Below, piece after piece: positions 53,435 to 62,494 of a DNA stretch of 64,000 bases. Each line of letters opens with the position of its first letter. Within the stretch, counting starts at the first letter, position 1. The notes under the pieces are model-generated. The model was not told the origin of the DNA. It saw only the letters and a list, made by a program, of their open reading frames with translations, and made no database searches. The DNA is from Burkholderia anthina (GTDB lineage Bacteria > Pseudomonadota > Gammaproteobacteria > Burkholderiales > Burkholderiaceae). The stretch covers positions 62,001 through 126,000 of the forward strand of contig NZ_CM003769.1 in assembly GCF_001547525.1 (NCBI RefSeq), written 5' to 3'. A program made the position numbers and the translations under genes.

Positions 53435-53450
53435 ATGTTACCGGTACCAT
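53435..53450. promoter_or_regulatory. GntR-type LacI operator 3, before the dehydratase
   Basis: ATGTTACCGGTACCAT, a 16-bp dyad with one mismatch, 42 bp before the dehydratase ATG. It ties the dehydratase-FAH transcription unit to the same repressor as the MFS gene. Confidence 0.75.
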
Positions 53451-53492
53451 CCGGCACGCAAAATCAAGAAGGCCCTTCGGAGACAGCCTGCC

Positions 53493-55274
53493 ATGTCACA
53501 CACCCCCCGCCGTCTGCGCAGCCAGGAATGGTTCGACGACCCCGCGCATGCAGACATGACCGCGCTCTATGTCGAGCGCTTCATGAACTACGGGTTGACG
53601 CGCGAGGAGCTGCAGTCGGGCCGCCCTGTCATCGGTATCGCGCAAACAGGCAGCGATCTGGCGCCATGCAATCGTCACCACATCGAGCTCGCCGAGCGCA
53701 CCAAGGCCGGCATCCGCGACGCGGGCGGCATTCCGATGGAGTTCCCCGTGCATCCGCTGGCCGAGCAAAGCCGCCGGCCCACCGCCGCGCTCGACCGCAA
53801 CCTCGCCTACCTCGGGCTGGTGGAAGTCCTGCACGGCTTTCCGCTGGACGGTGTGGTGCTGACGACCGGCTGCGACAAGACCACGCCGGCCTGCCTGATG
53901 GCGGCCGCCACCGTCGACCTGCCCGCCATCGTGCTGTCGGGCGGCCCGATGCTCGATGGCTGGCACGAGGGCAAGCGCGTCGGCTCCGGCACGGTGATCT
54001 GGCATGCGCGCAACCTGCTCGCGGCCGGCGAGATCGACTACGAAGGCTTCATGCAGCTGACCACGGCATCGTCGCCGTCGATCGGCCATTGCAACACCAT
54101 GGGCACGGCGCTGTCGATGAACAGCCTCGCCGAGGCGCTGGGCATGTCGCTGCCCGGGTGCGCGAGCATTCCCGCGGCCTACCGCGAGCGCGGCCAGATG
54201 GCTTACGCGACCGGCAAGCGCGCGGTCGAACTCGTTCGCGAAGACCTGCGCCCGTCGAAGATCATGACGCGCGCGGCGTTCGAGAATGCGATCGTCGTCG
54301 CGTCCGCGCTCGGCGCCTCGACCAATTGCCCGCCGCACCTGATCGCCATTGCGCGCCACATGGGCGTCGAACTGAGCCTGGACGACTGGCAGCGCTTCGG
54401 TGAAGCCGTGCCGCTGCTCGTCAACTGCATGCCGGCCGGCGAATACCTCGGCGAGAGCTTCCATCGCGCCGGCGGCGTGCCTGCCGTGCTGCGCCAGCTC
54501 GATGCGGCCGGCCTGCTGCGGCGCGACTGCCTGACCGTGTCGGGCCGCGCGGTCGGGGAAATCGCCGACACCGCGCAGGACGCCGACCGCGACGTGATCC
54601 GTACGCCCGACGCGCCGCTCAAGCACGGCGCCGGCTTCATGGTGCTGTCGGGCAACTTCTTCGACAGCGCGATCATGAAGATGTCGGTGGTGGGCGACGC
54701 GTTCCGCCGCACCTACCTGGCCGAGCCGGGCGCGGAGAATACGTTCGAGGCGCGCGCGATCGTGTTCGACGGCCCGGAGGACTACCACGCCCGCATCAAC
54801 GATCCCGCGCTGAACATCGACGAGCACTGCATCCTGGTGATCCGCGGCTGCGGCACGGTCGGCTACCCGGGCAGCTCGGAAGTCGTGAACATGGCGCCGC
54901 CTGCCGAGCTGGTGAAGCGCGGCGTGACGTCGCTGCCGTGCATGGGCGACGGGCGCCAGAGCGGCACGTCGGCCAGCCCGTCGATCCTGAACATGTCGCC
55001 GGAAGCCGCGGTGGGCGGCGGCCTCGCGCTGCTGCGCACGAACGACCGTATTCGCGTGGACCTGAATCGCCGCAGCGTCGACGTGCTCGTCGACGAGGAC
55101 GAACTCGCGCGCCGCCGCGAAACCGCAAGCTTCACCGTGCCGCAAGCGCAAACGCCGTGGCAGGAACTCTATCGCCGGTTCGTCGGCCAGTTGTCCACCG
55201 GCGGCTGCCTCGAACCGGCCACGCTGTACCTGAAGGTGATCGAGCAGCGCGGCAACCCGCGCCATTCGCACTGA
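53493..55274 (+). CDS. IlvD/Edd-family dehydratase, L-arabinonate (pentonate) dehydratase type
   Basis: 593 aa from the ATG at 53493 (GGAGA upstream). Cys59, Cys127 (TTGCDKTTPAC) and Cys200 (SIGHCNTMG) are positioned as the [2Fe-2S] ligands reported for rhizobial L-arabinonate dehydratase; Glu91 and Ser480 (GVTSLPCMGDG) fit the metal and catalytic positions. It dehydrates a pentonate to a 2-keto-3-deoxy acid. With the FAH protein 32 bp downstream it makes the non-phosphorylative arabinose/xylose route. D- versus L-substrate is not decided. Confidence 0.88.
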   Translation: MSHTPRRLRSQEWFDDPAHADMTALYVERFMNYGLTREELQSGRPVIGIAQTGSDLAPCNRHHIELAERTKAGIRDAGGIPMEFPVHPLAEQSRRPTAALDRNLAYLGLVEVLHGFPLDGVVLTTGCDKTTPACLMAAATVDLPAIVLSGGPMLDGWHEGKRVGSGTVIWHARNLLAAGEIDYEGFMQLTTASSPSIGHCNTMGTALSMNSLAEALGMSLPGCASIPAAYRERGQMAYATGKRAVELVREDLRPSKIMTRAAFENAIVVASALGASTNCPPHLIAIARHMGVELSLDDWQRFGEAVPLLVNCMPAGEYLGESFHRAGGVPAVLRQLDAAGLLRRDCLTVSGRAVGEIADTAQDADRDVIRTPDAPLKHGAGFMVLSGNFFDSAIMKMSVVGDAFRRTYLAEPGAENTFEARAIVFDGPEDYHARINDPALNIDEHCILVIRGCGTVGYPGSSEVVNMAPPAELVKRGVTSLPCMGDGRQSGTSASPSILNMSPEAAVGGGLALLRTNDRIRVDLNRRSVDVLVDEDELARRRETASFTVPQAQTPWQELYRRFVGQLSTGGCLEPATLYLKVIEQRGNPRHSH

Positions 55275-55306
55275 CCCCGCCGCCCCCAAACCTTGCCGAG
55301 CTGATC

Positions 55307-56488
55307 ATGCGTACTCCTTCCGTTTCCGATTGCCTTCCGCACGACCTCGCCCACGCGCTGCTGATCGGCCGCGTCTGGCGGGATGACGGCGCCCACGCGG
55401 GCCCGAGCGTCGTCGCCGTACGCGGCGGCGAAGTGTTCGACATCACGCGCACCGCGCCGACCACCGCCGACCTGTTCGACCGCCCCGATGCCGTTGCCGT
55501 CGCGCGCACCGCCCCCGGCGAATCGCTCGGCCGCGTCGAGCCGCTGCTGCAGGCGGCGCTGGACGGCACGCCGGGCGCCACGCACCTGCTCGCGCCGTGC
55601 GACGTGCAGGCCGTCAAGGCGTGCGGCGTCACCTTTGCCGTGAGCCTGATCGAGCGCGTGATCGAGGAACAGGCCGGCGGCGATCCGGCCAAGGCGCGGG
55701 AGGTACGCGACACCATCGCGTCGACCATCGGCACCGATCTGTCGAGGATCGTGCCCGGCTCGGAAGCGGCGATGCGCCTGAAGGCGGAACTCGAGCGCCG
55801 CGGCGCGTGGTCGCAATACATGGAAGTCGGTATCGGCCCGGACGCCGAGGTGTTCTCCAAGGCGCAGCCGATGTCCGCGGTGGGCTTCGGCGCGGACGTC
55901 GGGCTGCTGCCCGTGTCGGTGTGGAACAACCCGGAACCGGAGATCGTGCTGGCCGTGGCCAGCGACGGCAGGCCGGTGGGCGCGACGCTCGGCAACGACG
56001 TGAACCTGCGCGACATCGAAGGCCGCTCGGCGCTGCTGCTCGGCAAATGCAAGGACAACAACGGTTCGTGCGCGATCGGCCCGTTCGTGCGGCTGTTCGA
56101 CGATGGCTTCACGCTCGATGGCGTGCGGGAATGCAGCGTGTCGCTGCGCGTCGAAGGCGCGGACGACGGCTTCGTGCTCGACGGCATCAGCCACATGCGC
56201 GAGATCAGCCGCGACCCGGCCGACCTCGTCGCGCAGACCTGCGGCGCGCATCACCAGTATCCGGACGGCTTCATGCTGTTCCTCGGCACGATGTTCTCGC
56301 CGATCCAGGATCGCGACGCGCCTGGCGGCGGATTCACGCATCACCTCGGCGACCGTGTCACGATCTCGACACCCGCGCTCGGCGCGCTCGTCAACACCGT
56401 GCGGCTTTGCACGGAGATCGCGCCGTGGACCTTCGGCGTGCGCGCGCTGTATGCGAATCTGGCCGCGCGCGGGCTGCTTGCTGCGTGA
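55307..56488 (+). CDS. FAH-family 2-keto-3-deoxy-pentonate dehydratase
   Basis: 393 aa. C-terminal fumarylacetoacetase fold with the metal-binding Glu pattern (EPEIVLAVASDG, GNDVNLRDIEG). The CGVTFAVSLIERVIEEQAGG block and overall length match XylX-type or 2-keto-3-deoxy-D-arabinonate dehydratases, which yield alpha-ketoglutarate semialdehyde. It directly follows the dehydratase. The final semialdehyde dehydrogenase is not in this operon; the ALDH at 34422 or another locus could serve. Confidence 0.85.
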   Translation: MRTPSVSDCLPHDLAHALLIGRVWRDDGAHAGPSVVAVRGGEVFDITRTAPTTADLFDRPDAVAVARTAPGESLGRVEPLLQAALDGTPGATHLLAPCDVQAVKACGVTFAVSLIERVIEEQAGGDPAKAREVRDTIASTIGTDLSRIVPGSEAAMRLKAELERRGAWSQYMEVGIGPDAEVFSKAQPMSAVGFGADVGLLPVSVWNNPEPEIVLAVASDGRPVGATLGNDVNLRDIEGRSALLLGKCKDNNGSCAIGPFVRLFDDGFTLDGVRECSVSLRVEGADDGFVLDGISHMREISRDPADLVAQTCGAHHQYPDGFMLFLGTMFSPIQDRDAPGGGFTHHLGDRVTISTPALGALVNTVRLCTEIAPWTFGVRALYANLAARGLLAA

Positions 56489-56596
56489 GGCGTCGAGACA
56501 GGCCATGCGAGCGGCGCGCTGCTCGCGGTGACGATATCGCGGTCAATGATCCGCCCTTGAAGCGGTCGCGCAATGTCATGTGCGATAGAACGCGCG

Positions 56597-57928
56597 TCAC
56601 GTGCCGTTCGCCTGCTCCGACGCATCATGTCGCGTGTAAACCGCGAGGCCCCACGTCAACAGCGCGGCCAGCGAGAGCGACACCGACATCGCGAACATGC
56701 CCGGCGCATACGAATGCGTCGCATCCTTCAGCACGCCGACCATCCAGGGTCCGACGTAGCCGCCGAGGCTGCCCATCGAATTGATGAACGCCATGCCGCC
56801 CGCCGCGGCGACGCCGGTCAGATATCGTGACGGCAGGCTGTAGAACGCCGGTCGGGCCGCGCTCAGCCCGATCACCGCGAACACCATGCCGACGAGCGCG
56901 GGTAGCAGCGACGAAAACGCGACGGCGAACATCAGGCCCGCTGCGGAGACGACACACGCCAGCGCGAGATGCAGCAGGTGCCGCCCTTGGCGCTCCATCA
57001 GCCGCGCCCACGCGATCATGACGACCGCCGCGACGAGGTACGGCACACCCGACAGCAGCCCGACCGCGAACGTCGAAAGCCCGTGCCCCTTCAGCATCAG
57101 CGGCAGCCAGATCGCGATGCCGTTGATGCCGATCCAGTAGCAGAAGAGAATGCCGACCATGATCCACACCCGCACGTCGCGAAGCACCGCGCCGAAGTTC
57201 CGTTGCGGCAACTCGGCCGATTCGCGGGCAAGCACGTCCGACAGCGCCGCGGATTCCTCTTGCGTCAGCCATTCCGCCTGCTCGGGCCGATCACGCAAGA
57301 GCCGCAGGGTCAGCAGGCCGAGCACGCACGCAGGCAACCCTTCGACGATGAACAGCCATTGCCAGCCCTTGAGGCCGCCGGTTCCGTCCAGTTGCATGAT
57401 GAACGCCGCCAGCACGCCGCCCACGACCGACGACAGCGGGATCGCCACCAGAAACCACGCGAGCACCCGTACGCGCCATGCCTTCGGAAACCAGCACGAC
57501 AGGTAGAACAGCACGCCGGGAAAGAAGCCCGCTTCGGCCGCCCCGGTCAGTACACGCAGCACGTAGAAGCTGGTCGGCCCCTGGATGAACGCGCACGCGG
57601 CGGACAGCAGCCCCCAGCTGATCATGATCCGGGCCAGCCAGCGCCGCGCGCCGAACCGGTAGAGCGCGAGATTGCTCGGCACCTCGAGCACGCAGTACCC
57701 GATGAAGAACAGCCCGGCCGCCATGCCGAACTGGCTGCCGGTCAGACCGAGATCGCTGTTCATCGTCAGCGCCGCGAAACCGATGTTGGTCCGGTCGATG
57801 TAATTGAAGAAGTAGCCGATTGCCAGCAGCGGGACGAGGCGAACGAGGTTCTTGCGCAATGCACGCTGGAGTGCGGCGTCGTTCGTCACATCCGGCTGGT
57901 CGTGCGCAATGGAGAGCGTCGATGCCAT
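56597..57928 (-). CDS. MFS transporter, ACS type, last gene of the lactone/tricarboxylate operon
   Basis: 443 aa, 12 helices, with RLVPLLAIGYFFNYIDRTNI and LEVPSNLALYRFGARRW. The ATG is 4 bp after the stop of the LigI-like amidohydrolase, whose stop region carries its ribosome site (AGGTGA). Tight coupling makes it the importer for the operon's substrate or an intermediate. It converges with the FAH gene. Confidence 0.87.
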   Translation of the reverse strand: MASTLSIAHDQPDVTNDAALQRALRKNLVRLVPLLAIGYFFNYIDRTNIGFAALTMNSDLGLTGSQFGMAAGLFFIGYCVLEVPSNLALYRFGARRWLARIMISWGLLSAACAFIQGPTSFYVLRVLTGAAEAGFFPGVLFYLSCWFPKAWRVRVLAWFLVAIPLSSVVGGVLAAFIMQLDGTGGLKGWQWLFIVEGLPACVLGLLTLRLLRDRPEQAEWLTQEESAALSDVLARESAELPQRNFGAVLRDVRVWIMVGILFCYWIGINGIAIWLPLMLKGHGLSTFAVGLLSGVPYLVAAVVMIAWARLMERQGRHLLHLALACVVSAAGLMFAVAFSSLLPALVGMVFAVIGLSAARPAFYSLPSRYLTGVAAAGGMAFINSMGSLGGYVGPWMVGVLKDATHSYAPGMFAMSVSLSLAALLTWGLAVYTRHDASEQANGT

Positions 57929-57932
57929 GGGT

Positions 57933-58835
57933 TCACCTGAATCCGAAGAAATGGGCGGGATTGTCGACCAGCATCCGGATGCGGCGCGTCTCGTCCGGCA
58001 CGATCCGCTCGATCAGGTCGACGAGGTCGCCGTCGTCCGGCATCGGATGGCCCAGGTTCACATGCGGCCAGTCGCTGCCCCATAGCACGCGTTCGGGCGC
58101 GTGCTCGGCGAAGCGGCGCGCGACGGGCAACGTGTCCTCGAACGGCGCACCGGTTTTGGACATCCGGTCCGCGCCCGACAGCTTGACCCACACGTTTCCG
58201 GTATCGAGCAACGCACACAGGGCACGCACCGACGGGCTGTCCGCTCCTTCGTCGATATCGACCCGCGCCATGTGGTCGATGACCACCGGCATGTCGAGCG
58301 AACGGATGAACGGGGAAAATTCGGCGATGTCCTGCCCGGACACGTGAATCGCCATATGCCAGCCGAGCGGCCGGATGCGGGCGGCGACCGTCCTGACCGC
58401 GTCCAGGTCCGGACGGCCGCCGAGATGCGCGAGGAAGTTGAACCGTGCGCCGCACACCCCGTTCGCGTCGTACTCCGCAAGAAGCGCGTCCGGGTCGCCC
58501 GGCCGAACGAGCGCGACGCCCTTGTAACGCCCGGCTCCATTGCGCAACGCATCAAGCATCGCGCGGTGATCGAACCCATGTCCCTGGCTCTGCACGATCA
58601 CGGCACGCGAGAAGCCGAGGCGCTCGTGCAGGCGCCGCAACGCCGTTTCCGGCGCAGCGGACGGATCGAAGCTGCGATCGTCAGGCAACGGGTAACGGTC
58701 GAACGGCCCGAACACATGGCAATGCGCGTCGCAGCTGTTGGCAGGCAGGCGCAAGAGCGGCCGGCGTGGTTCGGCCAGCGGCGGTGGCGAAAATCGGCGC
58801 GTGGACCCGGAGGTAGCCGGGGAAGTCGTGGTCAT
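57933..58835 (-). CDS. COG3618 amidohydrolase, LigI-like lactonase (copy A)
   Basis: 300 aa. The HxH metal motif reads DAHCHVFGP (residues about 36-44) and the strand-8 Asp is in WGSDWPH; VIVQSQGHG, VIDHMAR and VKLSG are family marks. Known members include 2-pyrone-4,6-dicarboxylate hydrolase (LigI), 4-sulfomuconolactonase and galactarolactone isomerase, so a carboxylated lactone is the expected substrate. A homologous copy lies at 61658-62494 in the same operon. Confidence 0.85.
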   Translation of the reverse strand: MTTTSPATSGSTRRFSPPPLAEPRRPLLRLPANSCDAHCHVFGPFDRYPLPDDRSFDPSAAPETALRRLHERLGFSRAVIVQSQGHGFDHRAMLDALRNGAGRYKGVALVRPGDPDALLAEYDANGVCGARFNFLAHLGGRPDLDAVRTVAARIRPLGWHMAIHVSGQDIAEFSPFIRSLDMPVVIDHMARVDIDEGADSPSVRALCALLDTGNVWVKLSGADRMSKTGAPFEDTLPVARRFAEHAPERVLWGSDWPHVNLGHPMPDDGDLVDLIERIVPDETRRIRMLVDNPAHFFGFR

Positions 58836-58921
58836 GTCGGTGGATTCCTCGAGCGTAAGCGATGCTCTGCCGGCGAACGGCGTCGAACCGGCGGCCCGAA
58901 CGAGCCGCCGTCGACGAATCT

Positions 58922-59815
58922 TCACTGCGTGCTCGCGATCTTCCGCGCAAACGCTGCGATGGCGTCGGCCATTGCGGCCGGCTGCTCGGGCGCAAGCGCA
59001 TGACCGGCATCCGGAATCCTCACGATCGTCACGCGGTCGCCCAGCATCGACTTCAACACGTTCGAGAACCGACGCGGCGCGACGGCGTCGTGTTCCGCCT
59101 GCAGGTCGAGAATCGGCGCGGTGCCGGCCGCGAAATACGCATCGACCGGCGTCGTCTCGCGCGCATGCGATTCGGCGTCGTGCGTGGCGGCATGCCAGCC
59201 GTCCAGCCAGACCCGCGGATCGTTGCCCGGGGCGAAGAATGCCTTCTTCAGGTATTCGATTCGCTTCGCTTCCGGCAGCGACAGATCGCCGGCGCCGTCG
59301 ATCGCCTGCCGAATCTCCGCGCTGATCGGCTTCTCCGTCGAGCCGGGCGGTACCTTGCCGGCGGACGCGGCCGCGAGCACGACGCCGCGAACGAGGTCGG
59401 GCCGGTCGACGGCAAGCATCCGTGCCGGGAAATTGCCCCACGCGTGGCCGACGACGATCGCCGGGCCGCGATGCTCGTTCTCGATCACCATCGCGACGTC
59501 CGCCGCGAAATCGTGAACCGACAGGTTCTCCATCGGCCCCTTGCTCTGCCCGATGCCGCGCGGCTCCGGGCGCAGCACGCGAAAACCATCGGCCGCGAGC
59601 CGCGCGGCGACCGCGTCATAGTCCCGGCCCGAGCGTCCGAGCGACGGCAGAATCACGATCAGCGGCCCCTGCCCCTCGCGCATCACCTCGATCTGTACAT
59701 CGCCGTGCCGGACGATTTCCCGGTCGACCGCGGCCGCGCCGGACGATGCAAAGGCGGACACCGCCCACCACAACACGCATGCGGCTACGATGCCGCGCTT
59801 CGAACCCTTCATCAT
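58922..59815 (-). CDS. Exported alpha/beta-hydrolase-fold protein lacking the nucleophile Ser (copy A)
   Basis: 297 aa from the ATG at 59815 (AGGAG upstream) with a signal peptide (cleavage near residue 29). The alpha/beta-hydrolase fold is clear (VILPSLGRSGRDYD, DRPDLVRGVV, DAGHALAPEQP). The elbow that normally reads Gly-X-Ser-X-Gly is GHAWG with Ala125, so serine-type hydrolysis is not expected, although the Asp (LDLQAEHDA) and His remain. It may be a non-hydrolytic or binding member. The tandem neighbour has the same substitution. Confidence 0.85.
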   Translation of the reverse strand: MMKGSKRGIVAACVLWWAVSAFASSGAAAVDREIVRHGDVQIEVMREGQGPLIVILPSLGRSGRDYDAVAARLAADGFRVLRPEPRGIGQSKGPMENLSVHDFAADVAMVIENEHRGPAIVVGHAWGNFPARMLAVDRPDLVRGVVLAAASAGKVPPGSTEKPISAEIRQAIDGAGDLSLPEAKRIEYLKKAFFAPGNDPRVWLDGWHAATHDAESHARETTPVDAYFAAGTAPILDLQAEHDAVAPRRFSNVLKSMLGDRVTIVRIPDAGHALAPEQPAAMADAIAAFARKIASTQ

Positions 59816-59877
59816 GTTTCGCGTCTCCTGATTGATTGACGAATCCATTTGCTACTTTCCGCGCGTACCGCTGCCGA

Positions 59878-60768
59878 TCAATTCGCGCCGTAGACCTTGC
59901 GCGCAAAAGCCGCGATCGCATCGCTCATCGCGCGCGGCTGCTCGGGCGCCATCGCATGGCCCGCATCGTCGACGACCTGCACGGTCACGCGATCGCCGAG
60001 CCACGGCTTGAACACGTTCGGCACGACGACGGCGTCGTACTGCGCCTGCAGATCGAGCATCGGCACCATACCGCCGCCGAAGTACGCATCGATCGGCGTG
60101 ACGTTGCGCGCATGCGCCTGCGCCGCATGCACCGCTGGATACCAGCCGGTCAGCCATGCGCTCGGGTCGTGCCCCGGCGCGAAGAACGCCTGCCGGAGGT
60201 AGACCAGCCGCTGCGCTTGCGGCACCCGCGGGTCGCCCGCGCCGTCGATCGCTTCACGCAGGCGGCCGTAGGGCTTCTCCGTCGATCCCGGCGGCAGCTT
60301 GCCCGCCGAAGCCGCGGCCATCACGAGGCCGCGCACGAGATCGGGGCGGTCGACCGCGAGCATGCGCGCGGGCTGGCTGCCCCATGCGTGCCCGACGATC
60401 ACGACAGGCCCGGCGTGCGCGTGATCGAGCACGAGCGCGACGTCCGCTGCAAACGCATGCAGGTCGAGACCGGCCATCGGCCCCGTGCTACGGCCGATGC
60501 CCCTCGGTTGGGGCCGCAATACGCGGAATCCGTCTCGCGCGAGCAGGCGCGCGACTTCGTCGTAATCTTCCGCGCCGCGCCCCAGCGACGGCAGGATCAC
60601 GATCACCGGCCCGCGCCCTTGCGCGAGCGTTTCGATCTGGACGTCGCCCTTCGACACGAGCGTGCGCCGAACCGCATTCGCGTCGACAGGATGCGTGGTA
60701 CAGGCGGCGACCGACGCCGCCAATGCGGCGGTCAGGGTGAACCGCGTCAGGATCTTGTTCGCTTTCAT
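59878..60768 (-). CDS. Exported alpha/beta-hydrolase-fold lipoprotein lacking the nucleophile Ser (copy B)
   Basis: 296 aa from the ATG at 60768. Lipoprotein-like signal: hydrophobic stretch then ASVAAC with Cys23. The fold and sequence match copy A closely (VILPSLGRGAEDYD, ARMLAVDRPDL, PPGSTEKP). The elbow is again GHAWG, with Ala128 at the nucleophile position. The family role is unknown; the exported location with a ModA-like protein suggests periplasmic processing or binding of the operon's substrate. Confidence 0.85.
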   Translation of the reverse strand: MKANKILTRFTLTAALAASVAACTTHPVDANAVRRTLVSKGDVQIETLAQGRGPVIVILPSLGRGAEDYDEVARLLARDGFRVLRPQPRGIGRSTGPMAGLDLHAFAADVALVLDHAHAGPVVIVGHAWGSQPARMLAVDRPDLVRGLVMAAASAGKLPPGSTEKPYGRLREAIDGAGDPRVPQAQRLVYLRQAFFAPGHDPSAWLTGWYPAVHAAQAHARNVTPIDAYFGGGMVPMLDLQAQYDAVVVPNVFKPWLGDRVTVQVVDDAGHAMAPEQPRAMSDAIAAFARKVYGAN

Positions 60769-60800
60769 CGTCTCCTCATGGGTCGATACGGACCATTGCG

Positions 60801-61586
60801 TCAAAGCGGGTCGAGGCCCGTCTCGTGCAGCACCGCGGTAGCCGGCGCCGTCTTCAGGAACGCCGCGAACGCGCGCGACGCGTCGGCGGCCGGCGCATGC
60901 ACGGCGATCGCCGCCGATATCACGCTGGTTTTCTGCACGTCGGCAGGCAGCGGACCCGCGAACTCGATGCCCGGCGTCACCTTCAGCTCGCTGATCTGCT
61001 GCAGCCCCAGCTCGGCGTCGCCGCGCGCGAGTGCGGCGCCGACGAGTTCCTTGCCGCGAATCAGCACGCTCTTCGATTTCATCTGTTCGGCAATGCCGAG
61101 CCGCTTGAACAGCGTGCCGACGATGTAGGTGCCGCTTGCTCCTTCGGAGAAGGCAACCGATCTGGCGGAGAGCAACGCACGACGCAGCGCGTCGTCCGTA
61201 CTGACGTCGGGCACGGCGAGTCCCTTGCGCACCGCGACGCCGATTCCGCTGGCGGCGATATCCGACAGCGATGCGCGGTCGAATCGGCCGGCGTCCACTT
61301 CCTGCTGAAGGGCTGGCTTGATCATGAAGCAGATGTCGACCTGCTCGCCGTTGCGCAAGCGCATCGGCAATGCCTCGGGCGACGTGCCGTACGACGGCCC
61401 CCAGGCGATCTCGAGACGATGCCCCGACGACTTTTCGAACATCGGCACCAGTTGCTCGAACGCGCCGTGCAGCGCGCCGGTCGCCAGTACGCGAATGTCG
61501 TCGGCATGCGCCGCAGGCGACGCCGCACACAGCGTTACCCATGCCACGGCGGCCAGCCAGGCCCGCCTGCTCGTTTTTTCCTTCAT
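60801..61586 (-). CDS. ModA-like periplasmic protein in a catabolic operon, candidate isomerase
   Basis: 261 aa with a Sec signal (AHA cleavage near residue 26). The mature part begins DDIRVLATGALHGAFEQLVP and follows the ModA type-2 binding-protein fold, like the candidate aconitate isomerase at 5895-6686. Shared features are AIPNRL/ALPMRL, the SxSGxYxVGxLFxxLGIAEQ segment (here GASGTYIVGTLFKRLGIAEQ) and GLQQISEL near residue 207. There are no modBC genes. Its place between lactonases and exported alpha/beta proteins suggests an isomerase of an unsaturated carboxylic acid. Alternatively it is a scavenging receptor. Confidence 0.68.
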   Translation of the reverse strand: MKEKTSRRAWLAAVAWVTLCAASPAAHADDIRVLATGALHGAFEQLVPMFEKSSGHRLEIAWGPSYGTSPEALPMRLRNGEQVDICFMIKPALQQEVDAGRFDRASLSDIAASGIGVAVRKGLAVPDVSTDDALRRALLSARSVAFSEGASGTYIVGTLFKRLGIAEQMKSKSVLIRGKELVGAALARGDAELGLQQISELKVTPGIEFAGPLPADVQKTSVISAAIAVHAPAADASRAFAAFLKTAPATAVLHETGLDPL

Positions 61587-61657
61587 GTCTCCTCCTCGAG
61601 GTGCACTCTGCATGTTTTCGTTCGTCCGCCGGGCAGCGATTCGCCGACGGCTTCGGC

Positions 61658-62494
61658 TCAGCCGTAAAGCCTCAGCGGATTGCCGGCCAGCACGGCGTCC
61701 GCAAGCGCGTCGTCGCCGCACAGGCCGCGAACGAACGTCAGCAGCGCGAAGTCGTCCGGCGGCGTGCCTTCGATGTTCGGATGCGGCCAGTCCGATCCCC
61801 AGATCGAGCGGTCCGGCGCGGCATCGAGCAGCCGGCGGGCAAGCGGCTGCGCATCGGGCCATGCGCGCGCGTCGCCGCCTGCGAATCGATCCACGCCGGA
61901 CAGCTTGATCCAGCGATACGGATCGCCGAGATGCGCGAGCAACGCGTCGCGTTCGTCGTCGGTCCACGGTGTGTCCAACGACGGTCGCGCCATGTGGTCG
62001 ATCACCATCGGAATGTCGACCCCGGCCCACGTATCGAGCACCGGCAGCACTTCGGCGAGCCGGCCGTGCAGCAACACGTGCCAGCCGAGCGCCGCCACGC
62101 GCTCCGTGGTACGCAGCAGCTTGCCGGTATCGCGCTCGCCTGGCAGGTGCCCCATGAAGTTGAAGCGGATACCACGTACGCCGCCCTCATGCAGCGCGCG
62201 CAGCGTCCCGTCGTCCATCGTGTCGTCGACGAGCGCGACGCCGCGATAAGTACCGCCGGTCGCGGCGATCGCCGCCAGCAACGCGGCGTGATCGTGCCGA
62301 TAGCACGCGGCCTGGACGATCACACCGTGCGTGACGCCGAGCCGTTCGTGCATCGCGAGCAAGCGCGTCATCGGCGCCGCCTCGGGCTGGTAGGCGGCGT
62401 CGGCCGGCACCGGAAACTGGTCCCACGGCCCGTAGACGTGCGTGTGGCAATCCCATGCGCTGCCTGTCGGGCAGCCCGGTCGAGCTTGCACCAT
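61658..62494 (-). CDS. COG3618 amidohydrolase, LigI-like lactonase (copy B)
   Basis: 278 aa from the ATG at 62494, which overlaps the SDR stop (TGATG). HxH motif in WDCHTHVYGPWDQFP; VIVQAACYRHDH, VIDHMARPS, IKLSGVDRF and WGSDWPHPN follow the LigI/galactarolactone-isomerase pattern. It probably opens or isomerises a lactone made by the SDR. It is paralogous to copy A but shorter at the N-terminus. Confidence 0.85.
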   Translation of the reverse strand: MVQARPGCPTGSAWDCHTHVYGPWDQFPVPADAAYQPEAAPMTRLLAMHERLGVTHGVIVQAACYRHDHAALLAAIAATGGTYRGVALVDDTMDDGTLRALHEGGVRGIRFNFMGHLPGERDTGKLLRTTERVAALGWHVLLHGRLAEVLPVLDTWAGVDIPMVIDHMARPSLDTPWTDDERDALLAHLGDPYRWIKLSGVDRFAGGDARAWPDAQPLARRLLDAAPDRSIWGSDWPHPNIEGTPPDDFALLTFVRGLCGDDALADAVLAGNPLRLYG

